DNA from: Actinomadura luzonensis
GTDB lineage: Bacteria; Actinomycetota; Actinomycetes; Streptosporangiales; Streptosporangiaceae
Assembly: GCF_022664455.2 (NCBI RefSeq)
Contig: NZ_JAKRKC020000002.1
Location: forward strand, 1,612,001 to 1,676,000
DNA length: 64,000 nucleotides
Reading direction: 5' to 3'
The position numbers were made by a program, and so were the translations under genes. Below, piece by piece: positions 55,220 to 62,716 of the stretch; the stretch's first letter is position 1; the number at the start of each line of letters is the position of its first letter. The notes beneath the pieces were generated by a model. The model saw nothing but the letters and a program-made list of their open reading frames with translations, was not told where the DNA came from and searched no databases.

Positions 55220-55231
55220 GCGCACGCTTGG
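55216..55231. promoter_or_regulatory. Shared 16-bp palindrome, site B
   Basis: On the minus strand CCAAGCG-TG-CGCTAGC matches 12 of 14 consensus positions. Including 4 bases downstream, sites A and B agree at 19 of 20 bases. Confidence 0.7.
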
Positions 55232-55254
55232 TTGCCCGGCAAGGCCGGTCCCGG

Positions 55255-57171
55255 TCACTCCGCCGGGACCGGCGTCGCGGCGGATCCGGTGCTCGCCGCC
55301 TCGACCGGCGGCGCCTCCGTGAGGTCGACGCTGACGTCGGACGGCCCGTCGTCCGGGGGCGGCTCGCTGAGCGCGTGCGAGCTGCCCGGACCCGCCGGGC
55401 CCGTCGGCGCCCGGCCGTCGAGGGCCGAGGTCTCGCGGGCCGAGGTCTCCCCGGCCGAGGTCTGCCCGGCCGAGGTCTCCCCGGCCGAGGTCTCGCGGCC
55501 GGCGGTCTCGCGGGCGGCCGTCGGGGCGGCGGGGGCCGGGGTCGGCGGGGGCGGTGCGGGGGAGGACGGGGCCGGTTGGGTGGCGGCCGGGGTGGGGCAG
55601 GCGGGGCCGTCCACGGCGGCCTCGCTGACCTGCGGCCCGTTGCCCGAGGCGGGCTCGGTCATCACCAGGACGCCGAAGTAGGCGCGCCGGCCGCACGCCA
55701 CCTCGCCCGGGTCGTGCCCGACCTCGCTGGTGTACCGCGTGCGGCCGCTCAGCACCCGGGCCTCCCGGCGCAGCGTCGTCGCGGCGGCGCTGTCGCCGTC
55801 GCGCCGCGTGTACGTCACCAGCAGCCGCACCTGCCCGGGACCGGTCGCCGTGACCTGGACCGCGCCGGCCCGCCCGCTCCACCGCAGGATGGTGGCCGCC
55901 TGCACGGCGGCCCGCGGGACGGCGCTGCCGCCCTGCCCCGAGGTGGGCTGGGGCGGCGGGGGCGGCGGCACGGTGGCGGGGGCGGTGGCGGTGGGCGTGC
56001 GTCCCGGGGCGGGCGCGCCAGACGTCCTGGCGGGGGTGGCGGCGGCCGTGCGGGACGGGACCGCCCTCGTCATGGCGTCGGCGGGGGAGGGCGCGGGCTC
56101 CGACTTCTCCTCGGGCGGCGGCATGAGGATCGCCCCGGGACCGGACGGCAGCCGCCCGCCCGACAGCACGATCCCGATCGCCACCGCCGCGACCAGCGCA
56201 CCCGTCACCCACAGGTGCGGAGGCAGGCGCGGCATGCGCGCCATCCGGTCGCGGAGGGCGAGCGCGGCCCCGGCGCCCGTGGCGCGCTCCGTCCTGGCGA
56301 GGGGGAAGCGGAGGGCGAGCAGGGTGGCCAGCTCGGCCAGGTGGCGCCGGCCGCGCTTCTCCCAGTCGGCGCCGTAGCCGGCGACCGCGTCCTCCTCCAG
56401 CTCGGCGGCGAACCGCCGGGCGGAGGCGTACCGTTCGGCCGGGTCCTTGGCGAGGCCGCGCCGCAGCAGGTCGCGCAGCGTGTCGGGGACGACCTCCAGC
56501 GGGATGGGCTCCACGAGGTGCCGGTCGCGGGTCGCCGGGACGTCCAGCTCGTCCGTCCCCTCCTTGACGGCGCGAAACGGCGGCCGGCCGCGTACCGCCT
56601 CGAACAGGGTGCAGGCGGCGGCGTACAGGTCGGCGGGCGGCCCGGCCTGGTGCCGGGTCCACAGCTCCGGCGCCATGTACGCGGGGCTGCCGGCCGGCAC
56701 CCCCGGCTCCTCGGCGTGCACCACGACGCCGAAGTCGGCGAGCTTGCTGGTGCCGTCGGCCTGCACCAGGACGTTGTCCGGCTTGACGTCGCGGTGCGCC
56801 ACGCCCCGCTCGTGCGCGGCGGCCAGGGCGGCGAGCACGCCCTTGAGCACGGTGAGCGCGGCCTCGGGCGTGACGTGGCCGTGCTCGGCCAGCAGGGTCC
56901 GCAGGGACACGCCGTCCACCAGCTCCATGACGACGGCCGCGCGGGCCGGGGTCTCGACGTACTCGTAGAGCCGGACGACGTTCGGGTCGTCCAGCTCGAC
57001 CAGGTGGTGGGTGTCCGACCGGAAGCGCTCCATGAACTCGGCGTCCCTGCGCAGGGTGGCGTTGAGGTACTTGATCGCCACGTACGCGCCGGTCGATTGG
57101 TAGGTGGCGAGGAACACGCGGCCGGTGCGGCCGGCGCCGAGCTGGCGCACTTCACGGTAACCAGGGACCAA
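55255..57171 (-). CDS. Membrane Ser/Thr protein kinase with Pro/Thr-rich ectodomain
   Basis: The 638-residue Hanks-type kinase has LGAGRTGRVF, HRDVKPDN and DFGVVVHAEEPG; the catalytic domain covers about residues 5-255. A membrane helix (about 319-340) is followed by an outer part with a small beta-rich segment (VQAATILRWSGRAGAVQVTA) and a Pro/Ala/Thr tail with ETSAG repeats. No PASTA repeat is present. The best start is a TTG at 57171; any later in-frame start would remove the first kinase strand. It is divergent from the isochorismatase-like gene. Its role is unknown. Confidence 0.85.
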   Translation of the reverse strand: MVPGYREVRQLGAGRTGRVFLATYQSTGAYVAIKYLNATLRRDAEFMERFRSDTHHLVELDDPNVVRLYEYVETPARAAVVMELVDGVSLRTLLAEHGHVTPEAALTVLKGVLAALAAAHERGVAHRDVKPDNVLVQADGTSKLADFGVVVHAEEPGVPAGSPAYMAPELWTRHQAGPPADLYAAACTLFEAVRGRPPFRAVKEGTDELDVPATRDRHLVEPIPLEVVPDTLRDLLRRGLAKDPAERYASARRFAAELEEDAVAGYGADWEKRGRRHLAELATLLALRFPLARTERATGAGAALALRDRMARMPRLPPHLWVTGALVAAVAIGIVLSGGRLPSGPGAILMPPPEEKSEPAPSPADAMTRAVPSRTAAATPARTSGAPAPGRTPTATAPATVPPPPPPQPTSGQGGSAVPRAAVQAATILRWSGRAGAVQVTATGPGQVRLLVTYTRRDGDSAAATTLRREARVLSGRTRYTSEVGHDPGEVACGRRAYFGVLVMTEPASGNGPQVSEAAVDGPACPTPAATQPAPSSPAPPPPTPAPAAPTAARETAGRETSAGETSAGQTSAGETSARETSALDGRAPTGPAGPGSSHALSEPPPDDGPSDVSVDLTEAPPVEAASTGSAATPVPAE

Positions 57172-57300
57172 GTCCTACCCCCATAAGGCAGCCGTCTTCG
57201 ATTCGACGGTCTCACCCGGGGTTCGGGTTGTCACGAGTGAGGATATTTCGCCCTGCGTTAACCCGGGATGACGGCTGGTGGCGGTGATACCCTCTTTGTG

Positions 57301-57316
57301 CCAAGCAAGCGCTCGG
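57301..57316. promoter_or_regulatory. Shared 16-bp palindrome, site E
   Basis: CCAAGCA-AG-CGCTCGG matches 12 of 14 consensus positions. It lies 26 bp upstream of the isochorismatase-like start and just after a TACCCT -10 candidate. Confidence 0.55.
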
Positions 57317-57341
57317 GTAAGAAGGTGGAAGGGGTGGCCGG

Positions 57342-57932
57342 GTGGAGGGCGTGGCGGTGCTCGTCATGGAGATGCAGCGGGGCGTCGTCGGTGATCTCAC
57401 GAAATTTCCCGACCTGGTGGCGGCGTGCGCGCGGCACGACGTCGTCCCCAACACCGCCCGGCTCCTCCGGGCCGCCCGCGCCGCCGCCGTCCCGGTCGTC
57501 CACTGCACGGCCGCCTTCCGCGCCGACCGGGCCGGCTCCCACACCGCGAACTGCCCGTTCATCGTCTCCCTCCTCAAGGACCCCGCCCACATGCTGGAGG
57601 GCACCCCGGCGGTCGAGGTGCTGCCCGAGCTGCGCGACCCCGGCGACCTGGAGAGCCGCCGCCACCACGGCTTCTCGCCGTTCACCGGCACCTCGCTCGA
57701 CATGACGCTGCGCTCGCTCGGCGTCTCCACCGTGGTCGCCGCCGGCGTCTCGCTCAACCTCGGCATCCCCGGGCTGGCGCTGGAGGCGGTCAACCTCGGC
57801 TACCGGGTCACCGTCGTCACGGACGCGGTGGCCGGCGTCCCCGAGGACTACGCGCGCGCGGTGCTGCGCAACACCCTCGGCCTGCTCGCCACCCGCGTCA
57901 CCGCCGCCGGCCTGGTGGAGGCGTGGTCGTGA
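57342..57932 (+). CDS. Isochorismatase-fold protein lacking the catalytic triad
   Basis: The 196-residue protein has the isochorismatase/nicotinamidase fold throughout, but the Asp-Lys-Cys triad is replaced. The first-strand Asp is Glu10 in LVMEMQRG, the Lys position reads His108 in RRHHGFSPFTGT, and the Cys position is Gly141 in GVSLNLGIPG. It is therefore probably not a cysteine hydrolase and may bind or isomerise a ligand. GTG 57342 is preceded by GGAAGGGG. It is coupled by a GTGA overlap to an SDR gene. A shared palindrome places it in the catabolic regulon. Confidence 0.83.
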   Translation: MEGVAVLVMEMQRGVVGDLTKFPDLVAACARHDVVPNTARLLRAARAAAVPVVHCTAAFRADRAGSHTANCPFIVSLLKDPAHMLEGTPAVEVLPELRDPGDLESRRHHGFSPFTGTSLDMTLRSLGVSTVVAAGVSLNLGIPGLALEAVNLGYRVTVVTDAVAGVPEDYARAVLRNTLGLLATRVTAAGLVEAWS

Positions 57933-58678
57933 GCCGCGCCATGGACGGCATGGAGCTGGACGGCCGGGTGGCCGTCGTCACCGGGGGAGCGGGCGCGATC
58001 GGCGCGGCCATCGCCGCCGACCTGGTCGCGCTCGGCGCCCGGGTGGTGCTCGCCGACGTGGACCGGCCCGGCGCGGAGCGCGTCGCCGCGCGCCTGCCCG
58101 GCGCGCGGGCCGCCGCCCTGGACCTGACCGCCCCGCCGTCGGTCGAGGCGTTCGCGGCCGCCGCCGGGGACGTGGACGTGCTCGTCCACAACGCCGGCGT
58201 CGCCGTCATCGGCCCGTTCACCGACAGCGACCCCGCCTCCTGGGACCTCATGTGGCAGGTCAACCTGCGCGGCCCCATGCTGCTGACCAAGCTCCTCCTG
58301 CCCGGCATGCTGGCCAGGGGCTGGGGGCGGCTGGTCTTCGTCTCCAGCGACGGGGCGCGCGCCGGCTCGGGCGGCGAGGGCGCGTACGCGGCCACCAAGG
58401 CGGGCCTGTTCGGGCTGGCCAAGACCCTCGCCAGGGAGGCCGCGCGAGGCCAGGTCACCGCGAACGTGGTCTGCCCCGGCCCGACGGACACGCCGATGCT
58501 GCGCCGGGTGTCGGCGGCGGAGCCGGGCCTCGTGGACAGGATCGCGCGCGGCATCCCGCTGCGCCGCCTCGGCGTCCCGTCCGACGTTTCCGGCCTGGTC
58601 GCCTTCCTCTGTACGGACCGCGCGGCGTACATCACCGGCCAGACCCTCTCGGTCAGCGGCGGCGTGACGATGCAATGA
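57929..58678 (+). CDS. Short-chain dehydrogenase/reductase
   Basis: The 249-residue SDR begins at GTG 57929 (or ATG 57941). It has TGGAGAIGAAI, HNAG in VLVHNAGVA, catalytic Ser in FVSSDGAR and YAATK. The Asp in VVLADVDRPG favours NAD(H). HNAG replaces the commoner NNAG, a mild variation. It forms a two-gene unit with the isochorismatase-like protein and is convergent with the serine hydrolase. Confidence 0.87.
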   Translation: MSRAMDGMELDGRVAVVTGGAGAIGAAIAADLVALGARVVLADVDRPGAERVAARLPGARAAALDLTAPPSVEAFAAAAGDVDVLVHNAGVAVIGPFTDSDPASWDLMWQVNLRGPMLLTKLLLPGMLARGWGRLVFVSSDGARAGSGGEGAYAATKAGLFGLAKTLAREAARGQVTANVVCPGPTDTPMLRRVSAAEPGLVDRIARGIPLRRLGVPSDVSGLVAFLCTDRAAYITGQTLSVSGGVTMQ

Positions 58679-58683
58679 CCCGT

Positions 58684-59922
58684 TCAGAGCGACTGGTAGA
58701 CCGCCTCCATCAGCCGGATGCCGCGCAGGTTGCCGGAGACCGCGTTCGCCATCCGGTTCATGACGTAGGCGACGCCGAGCCCGTGCTCCGGGTCGCCGAG
58801 CCCGATCGAGCCGCCCGCGCCGCTGTGCCCGAACGCGCTCCTGGACGGCATGAGGAACGTCAGCGACGGCCGCATGTAGCCCAGCCCGAACGCGGTGTCC
58901 AGGAGCAGGACGCGGTCGGGGCCGTCGACGCGGGGGCGCACGGCGTCCTGGAGGGTGTCGGGGCGGAGCACGTCCCCGGCGACGAGGGAGCGGTAGAAGC
59001 CCGCGAGGCCCCGGGCCGTCGTCACCAGGCCGGCGGCGGGCCAGCCGGCGCGCAGGACGACCGGGTTGTTCGCGCCGCCCTTGAGCAGGTGGATGCCGGG
59101 GTTGCCGAGGGCGCGGTTCATCAGGCTCTGCGGGTCGAGCGAGGCCCTCGCCATCTCGGCCAGCACGTCCCGTGGCCGCCCCCCGGCCGTGGCCGCTTCG
59201 GCGGGGGCCGACTCCGCCGGAGCGTCGTCGGCGGGGGCCGGGCCGGCGGGGGCGCCGCCGTCCGCGTCGGCCTCGGTGACCTTCATGGGCCGCGCGCGCT
59301 CGCCCGCCGTCAGCCGCGCCGCCCGGTCGATGACGTCGTCCGGCGCGCCCACCCACATCTCCAGGCCGAGCGGCCCCGCGATCTCCGCCGCGACCAGCTC
59401 GCCCACCGACTTGCCGGTCACCCGCCGGACCACCTCGCCCACCAGGAACCCGTACGTCAGCGCGTGGTAGCCGTGCGCCGACCCCGGCTCCCACAGCGGC
59501 TCCTGCGCGGCGAGCCGGGCCGCGATGGCGGGCTGGTCCTCGAACTCCTCCACCGGCACCGGCTCCTCCAGCGCGGGCAGCCCCGCCTGGTGGGTGAGCA
59601 GGTGCTCGACGGTGACCGCCGCCTTGCCGCGCGCCGCGAACTCCGGCCACACCTCGGCGACCGGCGCCTGCACGTCCACCAGCCCGCGCTCGGCGAGAAG
59701 GTGCAGCACGGTGGCGGTGACCGCCTTGGTGCAGGAGTAGGCGAAGACCGGGGTGTCGCGCTCCCAGCGCCGCCCGGTGTGCCGGTCGGCGACGCCGTCC
59801 CACAGGTCCACCACCAGCTCGCCGTGCTGGTAGACGGCGAAGGCCGCGCCCAGCTCCTCGCCGTCGGCGAAGTTGCGTTCGAAGACCTCGCGGACGCGGG
59901 AGAAACGCGGATCGCAGTACAT
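58684..59922 (-). CDS. Beta-lactamase-family serine hydrolase (class C fold)
   Basis: The 412-residue protein has the SxxK motif in YSCTKAVTA, the Tyr motif region HGYHALTYGF and the third-motif-like GHSGAGGSIG. This matches EstB/LovD-like esterases and transesterases rather than true beta-lactamases. There is no signal peptide, so it is cytoplasmic. An Ala/Pro/Asp-rich insert lies at about residues 220-250. GTGGAGG precedes ATG 59922. It is divergent from the cyclase gene and probably hydrolyses or transfers an ester in the same pathway. Confidence 0.86.
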   Translation of the reverse strand: MYCDPRFSRVREVFERNFADGEELGAAFAVYQHGELVVDLWDGVADRHTGRRWERDTPVFAYSCTKAVTATVLHLLAERGLVDVQAPVAEVWPEFAARGKAAVTVEHLLTHQAGLPALEEPVPVEEFEDQPAIAARLAAQEPLWEPGSAHGYHALTYGFLVGEVVRRVTGKSVGELVAAEIAGPLGLEMWVGAPDDVIDRAARLTAGERARPMKVTEADADGGAPAGPAPADDAPAESAPAEAATAGGRPRDVLAEMARASLDPQSLMNRALGNPGIHLLKGGANNPVVLRAGWPAAGLVTTARGLAGFYRSLVAGDVLRPDTLQDAVRPRVDGPDRVLLLDTAFGLGYMRPSLTFLMPSRSAFGHSGAGGSIGLGDPEHGLGVAYVMNRMANAVSGNLRGIRLMEAVYQSL

Positions 59923-59939
59923 CGGACCTCCACGAGAAA

Positions 59940-59955
59940 GGGAGCGCTTACTTGG
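59940..59955. promoter_or_regulatory. Weak match to the shared palindrome, site G
   Basis: GGGAGCG-CT-TACTTGG matches only 9 of 14 consensus positions and overlaps the start codon of the cyclase. It is listed because it sits between two genes of the same functional region, but it may be chance. Confidence 0.25.
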
Positions 59956-60860
59956 TTCACGAGCCTAACAACTGGGGACGGTTCGGCCCAGACGATCAGC
60001 GCGGCACCCTGAACCTGCTCACCCCGTCCGTGGTCCTCGACGCCCTCCGCGCCGCCACCACCGGCGAGGTGCTGAGCCTGGCGCTGCCGATCCGCGGCGC
60101 GACCTCCTCGCCCGCCCCGACGACCGTGCCCCACCTGCGGAACCGGCCGCTGCCGCAACACTTCATGTCCGTGGACGGCGGCGACTACGCCGCCGGGGCC
60201 CGGCCGATCGGCGAGGGCCTGTGCGTCGCGGACGACGCCCTGGTCGTCACCCCGCACGGCACCACCACCCACATGGACGCGCTGTGCCACATGTGGTCGG
60301 GCGACCAGGTCTACAACGGCCACCCGGCGGCCCGCGTCCGCTCCTACGGCGCCACCCGCTGCGGCATCGAGCAGGTCGGGGGCGTGGTCGCGCGCGGCGT
60401 CCTGTACGACGTGCCCCGGCGGCTCGGCCTGGACCATCTGCCCGCGGACCACCGCGTCGAGCCCGCCCTGCTGGCGGAGATCGCCGTGCCCCGCCCCGGG
60501 GACGTCGCGGTGATCCGCACCGGCTGGCCCCGGGTGTGGGAACGCTCGCCGGAGGAGTACTGGTCGGGCCAGCCGGGCCTGTCGGCCGAGGCCGGACGCT
60601 GGCTGGCGGCGCACGACGTCGCGGCGGTGGCCGCCGACAACGCCGCCGTCGGCGGGCTCAACGCGCGCGGCACCGCCGACGAGAGCCTGCCCGACGACCT
60701 GCACCTCATCCTGCTCCACCGGCACGGCATTCACCTGATCGAGATGTTGTGGCTGGAGGAGCTGGCGGCCCGGGGCCGCACGGAGTTCGTGTTCGTGGCG
60801 GCCCCGCTCCGCCTCGAAGGCGGCACCGGCAGCCCCCTCACCCCGCTCGCGATCCTCTAG
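59952..60860 (+). CDS. Metal-dependent cyclase family protein (kynurenine-formamidase-like)
   Basis: The 302-residue protein carries the family metal motif HGTTTHMDALCH, with further ligands expected in the C-terminal half. Members hydrolyse formamides, lactones or cyclic amides with Zn or Mn. The start is TTG 59952, 9 nt after AAAGGGAG; no ATG or GTG fits the conserved N-terminus EPNNWGRFGPDDQRGTLNLL. Long cyclases of this type often accompany acyl-CoA catabolic clusters in actinomycetes. It overlaps the convergent P450 gene by 4 bp. Confidence 0.83.
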   Translation: MVHEPNNWGRFGPDDQRGTLNLLTPSVVLDALRAATTGEVLSLALPIRGATSSPAPTTVPHLRNRPLPQHFMSVDGGDYAAGARPIGEGLCVADDALVVTPHGTTTHMDALCHMWSGDQVYNGHPAARVRSYGATRCGIEQVGGVVARGVLYDVPRRLGLDHLPADHRVEPALLAEIAVPRPGDVAVIRTGWPRVWERSPEEYWSGQPGLSAEAGRWLAAHDVAAVAADNAAVGGLNARGTADESLPDDLHLILLHRHGIHLIEMLWLEELAARGRTEFVFVAAPLRLEGGTGSPLTPLAIL

Positions 60861-61999
60861 CCCCAGGTCACCGGGAGGCGGGCGACGCCGTACACCGCGT
60901 TGTCCTGGCGGAGCGGGACCTCGGTGGCGGGGACGGCCAGGCGCAGGCCGGGGAAGCGCTCGAACAGCGCGCGGTAGCCGGCGCGCAGCTCGTTCCTGGC
61001 GAGCTGCTGGCCGAGGCACTGGTGGACGCCGTGGCCGAAGGCGAGGTGGCGGCGGGCCTCCGGCCGGCCCGGGCGGAGGGCGCCGGGGTCGGGGAAGACG
61101 GCCGGGTCGTGGTTGGCCATCGGCAGCGACAGGGCGACCGTCTCGCCCTCGGCGACCAGCACGCCGGCCACCTCGACGTCCTCCAGCGCGGCCCGGCTGG
61201 GCGCGCCGAGGTGCAGGATCGACAGCCGGCGCAGCAGCTCCTCCTCCATCCCCTCCTCGTACGCCCGGCCCTCGCGCAGCAGAGCGAAGACGCCGAGGGC
61301 GAGCATGTTCGCGGTGGTCTCGTGGCCGGCGACGAGCAGGATCAGGCCGACGTTGGCCAGCTCCTCGTCCGTCAGCTCGCCGGTGAGGCCGCTGAGCAGG
61401 TCGTCGGCGGGCTCCTCGCGCTTGCGGCGCACCAGGTCCAGCAGGTACGCGTGCAGCGCGGCGGACGCCGCGCGCGGGTCCCCGTCCGGGGTGACCAGCT
61501 CGCGGCTGCGGTCCTGGAAGAAGGCGTGGTCGGCGTACGGGACGCCGAGCAGCTCGCAGATGACCATCGAGGGGATGGGCAGCGCGTACGCGGTCACCAG
61601 GTCCGCGGGCGGCCCGGCCGCCGCCATCGCGTCGAGGTGCCCGGCGGCGATCCGCTCGATGCGCGGCTCCAGCAGGCGCATGCGGCGCAGCGTGAACTGG
61701 CCGGTGAGCAGCCGGCGGTAGCGCGTGTGCTCGGGCGGGTCGGTGGCGGCGAAGAAGCCCGGCGGCGCGGGCCGGCCGGGCCCGCCGGGCGCGGAGGAGC
61801 GTACGGCCGGGTGCTTGAGCTCCTGCCGGGCGCTGAAGCGCGGGTCGGTGAGCACGGCGCGGGCGGCGTCGAGCGTGGTGGCGAGCCAGCCGAGGTGCCC
61901 GTCGGCCATCTCCAGGCGGGCCATGGGCGGCAGGCCGCGGAGGCCGGGCGGCGGGTCGAAGGGGTGCCGGGGGTCGCGTTCGATCGGGAGTCTGCGCAT
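60857..61999 (-). CDS. Cytochrome P450
   Basis: The 380-residue bacterial class I P450 has the oxygen-activation motif AGHETT, the ExxR pair in EEELLRRLSI and the haem-binding FGHGVHQCLG with Cys328. No ferredoxin or reductase gene is adjacent. It hydroxylates an unknown organic compound. A TACTCT -10 box ends 7 nt before ATG 61999, so the mRNA may be leaderless. It is divergent from a TetR gene that probably controls it. Confidence 0.9.
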   Translation of the reverse strand: MRRLPIERDPRHPFDPPPGLRGLPPMARLEMADGHLGWLATTLDAARAVLTDPRFSARQELKHPAVRSSAPGGPGRPAPPGFFAATDPPEHTRYRRLLTGQFTLRRMRLLEPRIERIAAGHLDAMAAAGPPADLVTAYALPIPSMVICELLGVPYADHAFFQDRSRELVTPDGDPRAASAALHAYLLDLVRRKREEPADDLLSGLTGELTDEELANVGLILLVAGHETTANMLALGVFALLREGRAYEEGMEEELLRRLSILHLGAPSRAALEDVEVAGVLVAEGETVALSLPMANHDPAVFPDPGALRPGRPEARRHLAFGHGVHQCLGQQLARNELRAGYRALFERFPGLRLAVPATEVPLRQDNAVYGVARLPVTWG

Positions 62000-62006
62000 A
62001 CTGGTG

Positions 62007-62012
62007 AGAGTA
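62007..62012 (-). promoter_or_regulatory. -10 box TACTCT of a probable leaderless promoter (P450)
   Basis: TACTCT on the minus strand ends 7 nt before ATG 61999. ACTC/GAGT arms (about 62013-62028) close by could be part of an operator for the divergent TetR protein. Confidence 0.5.
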
Positions 62013-62086
62013 GACTCTTATTTGGGAGTTGACTAGCAAAATGCTCCGAGTGGACGTCCGAGCCCGGGCAGCCCGAGAATGCGGGC

Positions 62087-62716
62087 ATGAGCGAGGGACC
62101 CGGGCTGCGGGAGCGGAAGAAGGCCAGGACCAGGGCGCTGATCCAGAAGGAGGCGCTGCGGCTGTTCCGGGCGCAGGGCTACGCGGCGACGACCGTCGAG
62201 CAGATCGCGGAGGCCGCCGAGGTGGCGCCCAGCACCGTGTTCCGCTATTTCCCGACGAAGGAGGACCTGGTGCTGGTCGACCAGTACCCGCCCTTCGCCG
62301 AGGCGCTGCGGGCCGCGCCGCCCGAGCTCAACCCCGTCCAGGCCGTACGGTTCGCGTTGCGCGCCGTGCTCGGGGCGCAGACGCCGGAGGAGCGCGAGGA
62401 CGGCCTGGAACGGGAACGGCTCATGTTCACCGTGCCCGAGCTGTGGGCGGCGAGCCTGGAGAACATCCGCGGCGTGCTCGCCGGGCTGCGCGCGGAGCTG
62501 GCCGCCCGCGAGGGCCGCGACCCCGGCGACCCCGAGCTGCGCAACGTCACCGGGGCGGTGGCCGGCGTGCTGATAGCGTTGTGGTTCGACTGGGCCGCCG
62601 ACCCCGCCCTGGACGTGCCCGCCGAGTTCGACAGGGCCCTCGCCCACCTCGGCGCGGGCCTGCCGGTCGCCCGTCAGGCCGGGCCGGGGGAGCCGCCGGG
62701 GGAGGCGCCGGGGTAG
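62087..62716 (+). CDS. TetR-family transcriptional regulator
   Basis: The 209-residue protein has a TetR helix-turn-helix (ATTVEQIAEAAEVAPSTVFRYF) and a C-terminal domain with VAGVLIALWFDWAADPA. It is divergent from the P450 gene with 87 bp between. Local control of the P450 is likely, and it is also one of three TetR proteins in the window that could in principle bind the shared palindrome. Its 3' end overlaps the convergent ligase by 43 bp. Confidence 0.85.
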   Translation: MSEGPGLRERKKARTRALIQKEALRLFRAQGYAATTVEQIAEAAEVAPSTVFRYFPTKEDLVLVDQYPPFAEALRAAPPELNPVQAVRFALRAVLGAQTPEEREDGLERERLMFTVPELWAASLENIRGVLAGLRAELAAREGRDPGDPELRNVTGAVAGVLIALWFDWAADPALDVPAEFDRALAHLGAGLPVARQAGPGEPPGEAPG

